DNA of 64,000 nucleotides, taken from assembly GCA_022828125.1 (NCBI GenBank), contig JAJEJD010000022.1:1-64000 (forward strand), read 5' to 3'. The stretch is from a bacterium. GTDB lineage: Bacteria > UBA8248. This document shows, in pieces, positions 41,156-50,320 of the stretch; within the stretch, counting starts at the first letter, position 1; the number at the start of each line of letters is the position of its first letter. The position numbers were made by a program, and so were the translations under genes. Below the pieces are notes generated by a model. The model searched no databases. It saw only the letters and a program-made list of their open reading frames with translations, and had not been told where the DNA came from.

Positions 41156-42355
41156 CTAGATGACGCCCTTGTCTCTTAAGCCGGCGATGGCCGAGGCGTC
41201 GTAGCCGATTCCTTCGAGCACCTCGTCGGTGTGCTTGCCCATCGGAGGTCCCGCCCAGCGGATGGTGCCCGGCGAGCCGTTCAGCCTCGGGATCACGTTT
41301 TGCATCTTGATGGGGCCGAGTTCCTCATCCTCTACGGTGGTGATGGTCTCGCGCGCCTGCACTTGGGGGTCGGCCATGAACTGGGCCACGTCGTAGATGG
41401 GCCCCAGGGCGCATTCGTGTTTTTCGAAATGGGCTATCGTCTCATCGAGCGTGTGCTCCCCTATCCAGAGCTGGATGGCGTCGTCGAGTTCGGCCATGTT
41501 CGCCACCCGGCCCGCCTGGGTGACCATTCTCGGGTCGTCGCCCAAGTCCTCGCGCCCCACGGCGCGCATGACGCGCTTGAAGATGTTCTCCGCACTTGCG
41601 GATATCACGACGTAGCGCCCGTCCCTGCAGCGGTAGGCGTTCCTCGGCGCGGCGAAGGGAATCGCGTTTCCGGTGCGCATCTGGACGTAGCCGAGCTGGT
41701 CGTATTCGAGGGGCTGGGGGCCGAGCACCATGGTGATGGGCTCGTATATGGCGATATCGATCTCCTGGCCCGGCGCGTCGTGGACGTCGCGGTGGTAGAG
41801 CGCCATCATCACGGCGTAGGTGCCGCAAAGCGCGCTGATGCCGTCGGCCAGGGCGAAGGGCGGCAGCGTGGGCGGCCCGTCCGGGAAGCCCGTGATGTGC
41901 GCGAAGCCGCTCATGGCTTCCGCCACCGTGCCGAAGCCGGGCCTTTGCGCGTAGGGGCCCTTTTGCCCGAAGCCGCTCGTCCGCGCGAGGATGAGCTTGG
42001 GGTTCAAGGCGTGGAGGTTCTCCCAGGAGAAGCCCCACCGCTCCATCGTGCCGGGGCGGAAGTTCTCCACCAGGACGTCCGCGCTCTCGCACAGCTTGCG
42101 GAGGATCTCCTGCCCCTCGGGCGAGGAGATGTTGCAGGTGATGGACTTCTTGTTCCGGCTCGCGAGCTTCCACCACAGCGAGACACCGTCTTTCTGGGAA
42201 GCGAAGTTTCTCAGGGAATCGCCGCGCGGGTGCTCGATCTTGATCACATCGGCTCCGAAATCCGCCATGTAGGTGGCTATCCAGGGGCCGGCGAACAGGG
42301 TGCCGATGTCGATGACACGAACGCCCTCGAGCGGCATTTTTTTGTGTTCGTTCAT
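41156..42355 (-). CDS. class III (CaiB/BaiF) CoA-transferase, variant active site
   Basis: A 399-residue family III CoA-transferase: MPLEGVRVIDIGTLFAGPWIA, FGADVIKIEHPRGD, NISSPEGQEIL and MGKHTDEVLEGIGYD. Where the family has GFD/GYD with the nucleophilic Asp, this protein reads RPGFGTVAEAMSG, so the Asp position appears to be Gly. It heads the minus-strand run with the deacetylase-like and MFS genes. Confidence 0.88.
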   Translation of the reverse strand: MNEHKKMPLEGVRVIDIGTLFAGPWIATYMADFGADVIKIEHPRGDSLRNFASQKDGVSLWWKLASRNKKSITCNISSPEGQEILRKLCESADVLVENFRPGTMERWGFSWENLHALNPKLILARTSGFGQKGPYAQRPGFGTVAEAMSGFAHITGFPDGPPTLPPFALADGISALCGTYAVMMALYHRDVHDAPGQEIDIAIYEPITMVLGPQPLEYDQLGYVQMRTGNAIPFAAPRNAYRCRDGRYVVISASAENIFKRVMRAVGREDLGDDPRMVTQAGRVANMAELDDAIQLWIGEHTLDETIAHFEKHECALGPIYDVAQFMADPQVQARETITTVEDEELGPIKMQNVIPRLNGSPGTIRWAGPPMGKHTDEVLEGIGYDASAIAGLRDKGVI

Positions 42356-42609
42356 GGAATCGGCGCTTCCTCGGGTTCAGGGGCCGACGCCTCGCGGCCC
42401 GGGATAAGTTCAAGGAATTACGTTTCGCGGGACGCCCCGATGGTAGCAAAGCGCGGATGCCCCGGCAACGATTTGCGGAGTTCCCACCGCCCCGGCCCCC
42501 ACTTCCTGCGAGCCGGGGACCTCGCCCGCCGAGGGGGTTGATTCAATCCCCCTCCCATATTCTGAATCGCCCTCATCCTGACCGGCGCGAACTTTTCCCT
42601 CCCCCTTCA

Positions 42610-42703
42610 CCCTGAGTAGCGGCGAAGCCGCGTATCGAAGGGCGCATATCATAGAGGACGGGGAGGGACATCCTTCGATACGGTGCATTCGCGCCTACTC
42701 AGG
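42610..42703. repeat. imperfect inverted repeat with CCCTGAGTAG / CTACTCAGG arms
   Basis: The left arm 42610-42641 (CCCTGAGTAGCGGCGAAGCC and on through CGTATCGAAGG) is complementary, with mismatches, to the right arm 42672-42703 (from CCTTCGATACG to CTACTCAGG), around a 30-base centre. It resembles the dispersed intergenic palindromes of many high-GC bacteria. No other copy was seen in this window. Confidence 0.6.
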
Positions 42704-42729
42704 ATGAGGAGAGCAGGCCTGCGCGTAAT

Positions 42730-42995
42730 GGGGCTGTTGAAAAAGCCCTCGTCGGGGGACATTGCCTTTAGCGGGAAGGCCGCTTTCGCGCGAACCCCCG
42801 ACTTCCTCTTTGAAAGCAACCCCCCTACCCCCCCTTGTCAGGGGGGGTATAAAAAGGCGATGCGCCCCCGCCGAGCTGAGGAGGTTTTGCTTTTTCTTGC
42901 CCCCCTGACAAGGGGGGGTAGGGGGGGTTGCTTTTATGGGATTTCCCTTTCAAGGGGGTTGCCATTGCCCTCTCAGGGGGTTTTTCAACAACCCC
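42730..42995. repeat. MITE-like element with nested inverted repeats (copy 1)
   Basis: Outer arms GGGGCTGTTGAAAAAGCCC (42730-42748) and GGGTTTTTCAACAACCCC (42978-42995) bound about 266 bases. Inside is a second palindrome with 35-base arms (42813-42847 and 42900-42934), each made of a CAACC-C-run-TACC-C-run-TTGTCAGGGG pattern. A near-identical inner palindrome recurs inverted at 62340-62463. There is no coding capacity. Confidence 0.75.
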
Positions 42996-43081
42996 GCAAT
43001 GGACTTGGACTCCCGATATTGGGATAATCAGAGCAGTAGAGATGCCCGTCTTTCGGGCCTGGCCGCATTCGGAGGTATCGC

Positions 43082-44194
43082 ATGAAGTCTTTTCTCATCG
43101 CCGTGTTGTTCGCGCTGTTGTTTCTGGCCCCCGCGCATCTGGGCGCCCCGTCTCGCACGGGCGAGGGTGTAAGTCTTGTGATTCAAGAAGCCGAGGCGAG
43201 ACGCTTCGGCGGTTTCCGCTCCTTCGGCTTTCGCGGCTCGCGCGGGTTCGGCAGCTTCGGGCGCAGGGGCTTCTCGAGGCGCTCGTTCGGCGCGCGCCCC
43301 CGGGCGCGCAGTTTCTCGCGAAGGCCGCTCCAGAGGTCCTCGTTCCTGGGGGGCGGCCTGGGCTCGGGCTTGTTCGCGGGCATCGGCGGGTTCCTGCTCG
43401 GCGGAATGCTGGGGCGCATGTTCTTCGGCGGGATGGGCGGCATGGGAATGGGCGGCGGCTTCGGTCTGCTGGAAATTCTCCTCATCGGCGGGATCATCTT
43501 CTTCGTCTTCCGGATGATGCGAAACCGCGCCTCCGCCTCCTACCGGGAGCCCCGCTATTCGGGGGACCGCTACGCCGAGGCCGACCCCTACGGCGTGGGG
43601 GGATACGAGGAGGAGCCGCATGATAGATACGAGGCCCCCGGCAGGCACGAGAGGTCGGGTGGCGTGTACCGCGGCCCGGACATCGGCGCTGCCGGCGGCG
43701 CGACCCGCTCGGCAGGAGGCTCCGGCCCCGGCCCGAGGCGTGATTCGGCGAGCGATGCCGCGCTCAAGAGAATGAGTGAGAACGACGCTTCTTTCTCGGA
43801 ACAGGCCTTCGTCGGCCTGGCGAAGGAGAACTTCATCCGCTTCCAGAACGCCTGGACGGCGCGTGATCTCTCGCCCGTACGCGACCTGATGGACAAGGAG
43901 ATTTACGGAGAAGTCCAGCGCGACGTCGAGGGTCTCAAGAGCGAGGGGAAGATCAACAAGCTCGACGACGTGGACGTTCAGAACGCCGAGATTGTCGAGG
44001 CCTGGAGCGAGGAGGGCTTCGAATTCATCACTGTGCGCTACGAGGCGAGCCTTTGCGACTACGTGGTGGACGAGCGAAGCGGGGATTTAATCGAGGGCAG
44101 CCGCACGCAGCGCGTGAATTTCGCCGAGCACTGGACGTGGGCGCGGCCCGAGGGGCCGAACCAGTGGTTCCTCTCCGCCATCGAGCAGGCGTAA
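43082..44194 (+). CDS. Tim44-domain (import inner-membrane-like) protein
   Basis: A 370-residue membrane protein. It has a signal sequence or anchor (SFLIAVLFALLFLAPAHLG), then an Arg/Ser/Phe/Gly-rich low-complexity stretch (about 40-90), a Gly/Met-rich hydrophobic segment with FGLLEILLIGGIIFFVFRMM, an acidic/Tyr-rich linker, and a C-terminal Tim44-like domain from about 225. The latter shows FIRFQNAWTARDLSPVRDLM and NFAEHWTWARPEGPNQWFLSAIEQ. Bacterial relatives are membrane-bound and of uncertain role. Confidence 0.82.
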   Translation: MKSFLIAVLFALLFLAPAHLGAPSRTGEGVSLVIQEAEARRFGGFRSFGFRGSRGFGSFGRRGFSRRSFGARPRARSFSRRPLQRSSFLGGGLGSGLFAGIGGFLLGGMLGRMFFGGMGGMGMGGGFGLLEILLIGGIIFFVFRMMRNRASASYREPRYSGDRYAEADPYGVGGYEEEPHDRYEAPGRHERSGGVYRGPDIGAAGGATRSAGGSGPGPRRDSASDAALKRMSENDASFSEQAFVGLAKENFIRFQNAWTARDLSPVRDLMDKEIYGEVQRDVEGLKSEGKINKLDDVDVQNAEIVEAWSEEGFEFITVRYEASLCDYVVDERSGDLIEGSRTQRVNFAEHWTWARPEGPNQWFLSAIEQA

Positions 44195-44207
44195 AACCCA
44201 GGAGGTC

Positions 44208-44555
44208 CTACGGAGCAGAGACCTTGTCTGGATCTGAGGCCGGTTCCTCGGTTTCTTCATCGCCGTAGCGTCTGCCGCCTTCCAGATCCTTGAGCGACCA
44301 CCAGAAATAGATGATGCTACCCAGAATCGCCGTCATGACGAGGGCGAATCCCACCAGAAAATACGTAGGCAATGCGGATCGGTAGGCGACGGGGGGAGCA
44401 TTTACGCCCGTTGCGGCTCCGGGCGCTTTCGCCTGTATCATGGCCTGTTCGGCCTGGAATGCCGTGTAGCCCCAGTAGATCATCCCGCCCAGGAGCGCGA
44501 GGATCAGGACGGTGCACACGGGCCATTTGAGGCCGCCTTTTTTCGCCTCGCTCAA
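44208..44555 (-). CDS. small hypothetical membrane protein
   Basis: A 115-residue protein with two likely membrane helices (VCTVLILALLGGMIYWGYTAF near residue 15 and TYFLVGFALVMTAILGSIIYFWW near 65) joined by an Ala/Pro-rich loop, with a charged C-terminal tail. No family was recognised. It overlaps the end of the LLM oxidoreductase gene by four bases, suggesting coupled expression. Confidence 0.6.
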   Translation of the reverse strand: MSEAKKGGLKWPVCTVLILALLGGMIYWGYTAFQAEQAMIQAKAPGAATGVNAPPVAYRSALPTYFLVGFALVMTAILGSIIYFWWSLKDLEGGRRYGDEETEEPASDPDKVSAP

Positions 44556-45502
44556 TCTCTCACCTCAGGAATCACCTCTTCCGCCAAAAGCGCCATCTGA
44601 TCCATCTCCTCATCCGCGGGGCCCGCGTGTTTGAAGATGAAATGCCTTGCGCCCGCTTCCTGAAATTCCGCTATCTGCTCCAGGCAGCGCTCGCGCGGCC
44701 CATAGAATAAATACTTTTGGGCGATGCCGTCAAAATCCATGTTGTAGCGCCTCGACAGATTCCTGATGCCCTCGCGCAGGGCGTGCTCCGCGTCCTCATG
44801 AACGTATATGAACGCATGGTGCGCGGGCGTCCACCCACCCCCTTCGATGTCGAGAGGTTTTTCCGCCTCCTCCGCCCATCGCTTCATGTCTTCGAGGCCC
44901 CTGGCGAAGCGCGGTGCCGAGAACATGTAGGAGACATAGCCCTCGCCCATGAGCGCCGCCCTTCTGCGGGCGGCGTCGCTGCGTCCACCCACCCAGATGG
45001 GCGGCCCGCCGGGCGTGAGCGGGGCGGGCGTCTGGCGCGCATCCTGAAAACGCCAGAAGCGCCCCTCATGGCTCACCGCCTCGCCGCTCCAGAGTTTCCG
45101 CACGATTTCGATGGACTCATCCGTCCGCGCGCCGCGCTCCTTGACGTTCACGCCGCAAAGCTCGAACTCGGTTTTTCCCTCACCGCCTACGCCGACGCCA
45201 AAGATGAAACGCCCTCCGCCCGTCAAGTAGTCCACCGTGGCAGCGGTCTTGGCGGCGATGGCGGGGCGTCTCAGCGGCAGGAGATATACGCCCACGCCCA
45301 GCGTGATGCGGCTGGTGCGGGCCGCGAAGGCGGCCAGCGTGGTGAGGCTCTCGGTGTAATGTCCATGGAAAGAGATATGATCCCCAATCCACAGGGAGTC
45401 ATAGCCGAGCGTTTCGGCGGATTCTCCGAACGCATACATCTCCCCGGGCGTGAAGATGCGCTCGGGGTGCATGGTGAAGCTGACGCCGAATTTCGTTTTC
45501 AT
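44552..45502 (-). CDS. LLM-class (luciferase-like) flavin/F420 oxidoreductase
   Basis: A 316-residue TIM-barrel oxidoreductase of the bacterial-luciferase superfamily. Marks are GYDSLWIGDHIS near the N-terminus, RITLGVGVYLLPLRRP, the phosphate-binding GRFIFGVGVGGEGKTEFE, and PPIWVGGRSDAARRRAA. Members use FMN or F420; the subgroup with a DH-box after the first strand is often F420-dependent. No F420 biosynthesis genes are in the window. Confidence 0.85.
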   Translation of the reverse strand: MKTKFGVSFTMHPERIFTPGEMYAFGESAETLGYDSLWIGDHISFHGHYTESLTTLAAFAARTSRITLGVGVYLLPLRRPAIAAKTAATVDYLTGGGRFIFGVGVGGEGKTEFELCGVNVKERGARTDESIEIVRKLWSGEAVSHEGRFWRFQDARQTPAPLTPGGPPIWVGGRSDAARRRAALMGEGYVSYMFSAPRFARGLEDMKRWAEEAEKPLDIEGGGWTPAHHAFIYVHEDAEHALREGIRNLSRRYNMDFDGIAQKYLFYGPRERCLEQIAEFQEAGARHFIFKHAGPADEEMDQMALLAEEVIPEVRD

Positions 45503-45660
45503 CCCTGGCTTTCCTCGTTCACGATTTCAAGTCCCGGCCCATCGGCCCCGTGGATGATGGTGAGGAAACTAGAGCACGCAACCGCCGGGGTCAACTCGCC
45601 CGCCAGGAACGCTGCAGCGTTTGCGGTGCTTTCCAAACCGGCTCATATTCCCGATATGTT

Positions 45661-45689
45661 TTGACAGCCTCGATGCGCGACCTTAATAT
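45661..45689 (+). promoter_or_regulatory. sigma-70-type promoter upstream of the DUF1015 gene
   Basis: TTGACA (45661-45666), 17-base spacer, TAATAT (45684-45689), 53 bases before the start codon at 45743. The sequence is near consensus in an otherwise GC-rich genome, suggesting steady expression of the DUF1015-engB unit. Confidence 0.75.
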
Positions 45690-45742
45690 CCCCTCGCCGC
45701 TGTTCTCATCGATTCGTATCGTTTTCTTGAAAGGGGTTTTTC

Positions 45743-47056
45743 GTGGTTGAGGTAAGGGCGTTTCGCGCGCTGAGGTATTCGAATATCGCACCCGAAGGGA
45801 TGGGAGATGTCTCCTCCCCGCCGTATGATGTCTTTACGCCCGAGATCAGGCGTTCGTTTTACGAGCGCCACCCCCTGAACATCGTGCGGCTGATTCAGGG
45901 TGAGATACTGGATGGCGAGGACGGGGACGCGGGCCGCGTGGGCCGCGCGGTCGAATATCTCAAAGACTGGCGCGCGAGCGGGGCGATGGCCCTGGACGAT
46001 ACGCCAGCGCTCTATCCCTACCGCCAGCGCTTCGTACTGCCCGACGGGACGCGCCTGGAGCGGAATGCGTTTTTCGCCGTCGTGAAGCTCGAACCCTACG
46101 GCGCGGGCGAAATCCACCCCCATGAGCAGACCTTCCCCAAGCCCAAGGGTTACCTGTTCGACCTGTGGGGGAGGAGCGGCGCGCACCTGGGGCCGATTTT
46201 CGGCTTCTACGACGAGCCCCGGGAGGCGGCGAACCGCGCCTTGAAGGGCGCGGAGAAGGGCGCGCCCATCGCCGATTTCGAAGACGACGGCGTGCGCCAT
46301 ACCCTGTGGCGGTGCGACGACCCGGCCGTCATCGCGCTCGCGCAGGAATCGCTCAGGGACAGGGAGGTGTTCATCGCCGACGGCCACCACCGCTACGAAA
46401 CCTCCCTGGATTTGAGAGACGCCGTCCGCGCGGATGGCGCTGTTGAGGGGGGCGAGGCGGACTATACGCTCATGTGCCTCGCCAACGTCGCAGACCCGGG
46501 CATGGTGATCCTGCCCACCTACCGACTCCTCAAGAAGGTCTCCGCGACGACCGAAGAAGCCCTCGCAGCACTCGCGCAGAAATACGATGTCCTGGAAGAG
46601 CCGGCGCCCGAGGCGGGAGACTGCGGCCGGGTGGCCGAGCGTCTGGCGGCGTTATCCGGAGAAAACGGCGGCGCCAGCGTTTTTTGCCTCTATGACGGCG
46701 GCGCGAACGTCCGCTATCTCATCGGGAGGCATGACGGAGATACCTCCTCCGTGGAAGAGGCCGTCGCGGCTCTCGACGTGAGCCGCCTCCACACGGAGGT
46801 CGTGGACGGCGCATTCAAGGCCTCTCACGAGGAAGGGGACATCGCCTTCACGCCCGACCCGGAACTGGCGTTCTCCTGCACCCGGAACGGGGAGTGCGCG
46901 GCGGCCGTTTTGCTGAACCCCACGCCGCTTGAGTCGGTGTGCGAGATCGCCAAGGCGGGCGGCAAGATGCCGCACAAGTCCACCTATTTTTACCCCAAGA
47001 TTCGCACCGGCCTCGTCGTTCACGCCTTCGCTCCCCCGGCGGGGGATTCCTCCTGA
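45743..47056 (+). CDS. DUF1015-family protein
   Basis: A 437-residue protein typical of DUF1015 in length. It begins VEVRAFRALRYSNI and SSPPYDVFTPE, has NIVRLIQGE, the FFAVVKLEPYG segment, HPHEQTFPKPK, a central IADGHHRYETSL and the C-terminal GGKMPHKSTYFYPKIRTGLV. The HHRYET and HEQT motifs suggest a nucleotide- or metal-binding site. No biochemical function was inferred. The start is GTG at 45743 after AAAGGGG. Confidence 0.88.
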   Translation: MVEVRAFRALRYSNIAPEGMGDVSSPPYDVFTPEIRRSFYERHPLNIVRLIQGEILDGEDGDAGRVGRAVEYLKDWRASGAMALDDTPALYPYRQRFVLPDGTRLERNAFFAVVKLEPYGAGEIHPHEQTFPKPKGYLFDLWGRSGAHLGPIFGFYDEPREAANRALKGAEKGAPIADFEDDGVRHTLWRCDDPAVIALAQESLRDREVFIADGHHRYETSLDLRDAVRADGAVEGGEADYTLMCLANVADPGMVILPTYRLLKKVSATTEEALAALAQKYDVLEEPAPEAGDCGRVAERLAALSGENGGASVFCLYDGGANVRYLIGRHDGDTSSVEEAVAALDVSRLHTEVVDGAFKASHEEGDIAFTPDPELAFSCTRNGECAAAVLLNPTPLESVCEIAKAGGKMPHKSTYFYPKIRTGLVVHAFAPPAGDSS

Positions 47057-47066
47057 CGCCCGCGCC

Positions 47067-47693
47067 ATGAGAATCCAAAACGCGCGGTTCATCAAAAGCG
47101 CCGCCGATCGTGCGGGCTGGCCGAGGGCGGATCTGCCCGAAGTCGCCTTCGCGGGCAGGAGCAACGTCGGCAAATCCTCGCTCATCAACTTCCTGACCAA
47201 CCGCAAGAGTCTCGCCAAGACGAGTGCGACGCCCGGCAAGACGCAGCTCGTCAATTTCTTCGGCGTCGATGATCGCTTCAACCTCGTGGACTTGCCGGGC
47301 TACGGATATGCGAAGGTGCCGCTTGCCGAGAGGGCCCGTTGGCGGCCCATGATCGAGACCTATCTCGAACACCGCGAGACGCTCCAGGGCGTGGTGGTGC
47401 TCATCGATTCGCGACGCGGCGCGCGGGAGATGGACTTGCACCTTTTAGAGTGGCTCGCGGCGGTGAACCTGCCGGCCTGTCTGGTGCTCACCAAGGCGGA
47501 CAAGCTGAAACAAAACGAGCGCAAAGGCGTTCTGGACGCGCTCGTCAAGACCATGGTGGACGGAGGCGGACTGTACGGCCACTGGTCCGGGCCGATTCTC
47601 TGCAGCGCGAACACGGGGCTTGGCAAGCGGGAGATTCTCGCCCAGATGGCCGAGTGGCTGAGCGAGCCGCCCCGCGACGTGCCCGCCGCCTGA
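47067..47693 (+). CDS. engB: ribosome biogenesis GTP-binding protein EngB (YsxC/YihA)
   Basis: A 208-residue GTPase needed for late ribosome assembly, with G1 AGRSNVGKSSLIN, G3 DLPGYGYAK, G4 LTKADK and G5 CSANTG. A Met at 47067 gives the family start MRIQNARFIKSA; the longer open frame upstream is the shadow of the DUF1015 gene. It is separated from DUF1015 by 10 bases. Confidence 0.96.
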   Translation: MRIQNARFIKSAADRAGWPRADLPEVAFAGRSNVGKSSLINFLTNRKSLAKTSATPGKTQLVNFFGVDDRFNLVDLPGYGYAKVPLAERARWRPMIETYLEHRETLQGVVVLIDSRRGAREMDLHLLEWLAAVNLPACLVLTKADKLKQNERKGVLDALVKTMVDGGGLYGHWSGPILCSANTGLGKREILAQMAEWLSEPPRDVPAA

Positions 47694-47815
47694 ATTCCAA
47701 GGGGAGGTTTCTCGCAGCATGCGCGCATATCTGCTAGAGTGGGCCATCGACCGCCTGAAAGAGCGATCCGACAAAAAAACAGCGCCTTCGCGCAACAAAT
47801 CTTCTGAGGACGAGC

Positions 47816-48820
47816 GTGCCGGAAAAGAAAAAAGCGGCCCCGAAAGCCGCGACGAGGAAGAAAGCGGCGAAGCCGAAAGCTGACGTTCGCGGCTGGGCGC
47901 CGGGGGTTCCGAAGGAAAAACCGAAGGGCAGAACCTATGACGGCCCCTTGAGCGTGAACGCGAAGCCCAGGCGAGCGGACAGGATTTTCTTCGGCACGGG
48001 CGGGGTCCCTCACTCCACCAAGCCGCAGACCCACCCGGCGGCGGTGCGCAGGCTTCATGAGTTGGGTCTCGGCGTCTACGAGATGGAGTTCGTCCACGGC
48101 GTGCGCATCAGGGAGGAGACCTGCGAGGAGGTGCGTGCCGCCCAGGCGGAGACGGGCGTTCAGGTCACCGCGCACGGTCCCTACTACGTGAACCTCTATT
48201 CGCTGGAAGAAGAAAAAGTGGCGGCGAGCAGAAAGCGCGTGCTCGACACCGCGCGCGCCCTGGCGAAGTGCGGGGGCGACGGCGCTTGTTTTCATCCCGG
48301 GTTCTACCAGAAGCGAGACCCGAAGGAGGTCTACGACTTCATCTGCAACCAGATAGGAGAGCTCGCCGACATCCTGGAGGAAGAGGGCTGTCCGGTTCGC
48401 CTGGATCCGGAGACGACGGGCAAGGGCACGCAGTTCGGCTCACTCGAGGAAATCGCCGACATGGGCGGCGATCTTAAAAACAAGAACGTCGGCTTCACGA
48501 TAGACTTCGCGCACATTCACGCGCGCTCGGCGGGGGCGCACAACACGTATGACGAGTTCGGCGCCCAACTGGAGCTTTTGAAGAACAAGATGGGCGACGA
48601 CGTTCTCAAGACCATGCACATCCACCTCTCGGGCATCGCGTATTCGGACAAGGGCGAGGCGCATCACCTGGAACTCGACGAGTCGGACATGAATTACAAG
48701 GACCTCTTCCGCGCGCTCATCGATTTCGGCGCCGAGGGCCGGGTGGTGTGCGAAAGTCCTGCGCTCGAATACGACGCGCTCATCATGCAGCGGGCATACA
48801 GAAAGCTGAACGGCGGCTAG
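47816..48820 (+). CDS. endonuclease-IV-like TIM-barrel protein
   Basis: A 334-residue AP-endonuclease family 2 protein (Nfo-like fold). A Lys/Ala-rich N-terminal tail of about 35 residues precedes RIFFGTGGVPHSTKP, then VTAHGPYYVNL, CFHPGFY, RLDPETTGKG, FTIDFAHIHAR and MHIHLSGIAYSDKGEAHHLEL. These give the three-metal ligand set of endonuclease IV. The basic tail may bind nucleic acid. It could repair abasic sites or be a related sugar-phosphate isomerase. The start is GTG. Confidence 0.8.
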   Translation: MPEKKKAAPKAATRKKAAKPKADVRGWAPGVPKEKPKGRTYDGPLSVNAKPRRADRIFFGTGGVPHSTKPQTHPAAVRRLHELGLGVYEMEFVHGVRIREETCEEVRAAQAETGVQVTAHGPYYVNLYSLEEEKVAASRKRVLDTARALAKCGGDGACFHPGFYQKRDPKEVYDFICNQIGELADILEEEGCPVRLDPETTGKGTQFGSLEEIADMGGDLKNKNVGFTIDFAHIHARSAGAHNTYDEFGAQLELLKNKMGDDVLKTMHIHLSGIAYSDKGEAHHLELDESDMNYKDLFRALIDFGAEGRVVCESPALEYDALIMQRAYRKLNGG

Positions 48821-48865
48821 TTCGCGCATTACCCCCAAAAACCGGATCGAAGAAGGAAAGACGAC

Positions 48866-50236
48866 ATGACGATTGTGGAACAGATTGCGGCGTTCGCTGC
48901 GAACACCAGTTTCGATAACCTCTCGGACGAGATGCGCACGCAGCTAAAGACCCTCATGGTCGACACCATCGGCTGCGCCATCGGCTCGCTGGGCGAAGGC
49001 CCCGTCCGCTACCTGCGCGAGCAGGCGGATGATTTCGGCGGCGCCCCGCACTGCACGCTCATCGGCGGCGGCAAGAGCGCGCCCGACGCCGCGGCGTTCT
49101 ACAACACCTCGCTCATCCGCTATCTCGATTTCAACGACGGCTTCATGGGCAAGCTCGCCACCTCGCACCCGAGCGACAACGCGGGCGCCGTGATGGCGGC
49201 GGCCGAATACGCGGACGCGAGCGGGGCGGAGTTCATGACGGCCCTTGCTCTGGCGTATGAAGTGCAGTGCCGCCTCTGCGACAGCGCGCCCTATGAGAAA
49301 AGGGGCTTCGACCAGCCGATGGCGGGCGCATACGCCGTGGCGGCGGGCGCCTCGCGCGCCCTGGGGCTGGATGCGGAGAAGACAGCCAACGCCATTGCGA
49401 TCAGCGGCGTGCGCCAGAACCCCCTGCTCATCACGCGCACGGGCGAGCTGTCCCACTGGAAGGGCTTCGCCTATGCGGCGGGCTGCCACACCGGAGTGCA
49501 CTCGACGTTTCTCGCCATGCGCGGGGTGACGGGGCAGCTCCAGCTGATCGAGGGTCCCCTGGGCGTGTTCGAGTCCGTGACGGGCGAGTTCGAGGTCGAC
49601 TGGTCGGATACATCCTTGACCAAGATGCTCGAGATCAGCGTGAAGCGCTACAACGCGGGGCTTCACTCCCAGACGGCCATCGAGGGCGTCATCGACATGA
49701 AGCGCGAGCACGGCTTCAGCCCGGAGGACATCGAGGACGTCGAGATCGGGATTTATGAGCGCGCCTATTTCATCATGGGCGAGGGCAAGGCGGGCGCGCG
49801 CGAGCACGTGCTGAACAAGGAGACGGCGGACCACAGCCTGCCCTACGTGCTCTCGGCCGCCATCATCGACGAGCAGGTCCTGCCCGCACAGTACGAGGAA
49901 GCGAGAATCCGCGCAGACGACGTGCAGACGCTTCTCAAGAAAGTGCGCACCACCAATTCCGACGAGATGACGGCCAGGTACCCCGCCCAGTCGCCCGTTC
50001 TCATCACCATCACGTTAAAGGACGGGAGCGTCCACAAGCTGGACAAGCCCACCTGGGAGGGGCATTTCTCCACGCCGATGAGCTGGGCGACGGTGAACGA
50101 GAAGTTCGAGGCCCTGAGCGAAGCGCACGCGGACGCCTCCTTGCGCGGGGAGATCGTGGACGCCGTATCGAGGCTCGATTCGATCCGGATCAAGGAACTG
50201 GCGGCCCTGCTCGAAAGAGTGAATACGCCGAGGTAG
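48866..50236 (+). CDS. MmgE/PrpD-family protein
   Basis: A 456-residue protein of the 2-methylcitrate dehydratase/cis-aconitate decarboxylase superfamily. It shows LKTLMVDTIGCAIGSLG, a FNDGFMGKLATSHPSDNAG segment (family RYLDFND and HPSDN), GVRQNPLLITRTGELSHWKGF and DHSLPYVLSAAIID. Members work on methylcitrate or other tricarboxylates. No prpC or prpB lies nearby, so the substrate is open. Confidence 0.88.
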   Translation: MTIVEQIAAFAANTSFDNLSDEMRTQLKTLMVDTIGCAIGSLGEGPVRYLREQADDFGGAPHCTLIGGGKSAPDAAAFYNTSLIRYLDFNDGFMGKLATSHPSDNAGAVMAAAEYADASGAEFMTALALAYEVQCRLCDSAPYEKRGFDQPMAGAYAVAAGASRALGLDAEKTANAIAISGVRQNPLLITRTGELSHWKGFAYAAGCHTGVHSTFLAMRGVTGQLQLIEGPLGVFESVTGEFEVDWSDTSLTKMLEISVKRYNAGLHSQTAIEGVIDMKREHGFSPEDIEDVEIGIYERAYFIMGEGKAGAREHVLNKETADHSLPYVLSAAIIDEQVLPAQYEEARIRADDVQTLLKKVRTTNSDEMTARYPAQSPVLITITLKDGSVHKLDKPTWEGHFSTPMSWATVNEKFEALSEAHADASLRGEIVDAVSRLDSIRIKELAALLERVNTPR

Positions 50237-50320
50237 CGCAAAACACCCCCCGGAACGATATTGATAATGGAGCGCGCCCTGCCGCCGGGACGGCTCTTGT
50301 TGGCATGAAGGGAGATTGCG

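Larger units (their letters stand above)
42356..43081. other. repeat-rich intergenic region
   Basis: No gene was recognised here. It contains three nested or adjacent inverted-repeat structures, listed separately, between divergently transcribed CoA-transferase and Tim44-like genes. Confidence 0.6.

Noticed and set aside
47719-47883. A small frame starting MRAYLLEWAIDRLKERSD just before and into the endonuclease-IV-like gene
   Set aside because: It has a GGGGAGG site but runs into the Lys-rich start of the next gene in another frame, and its second half looks like a shadow of it. No homologue could be checked.
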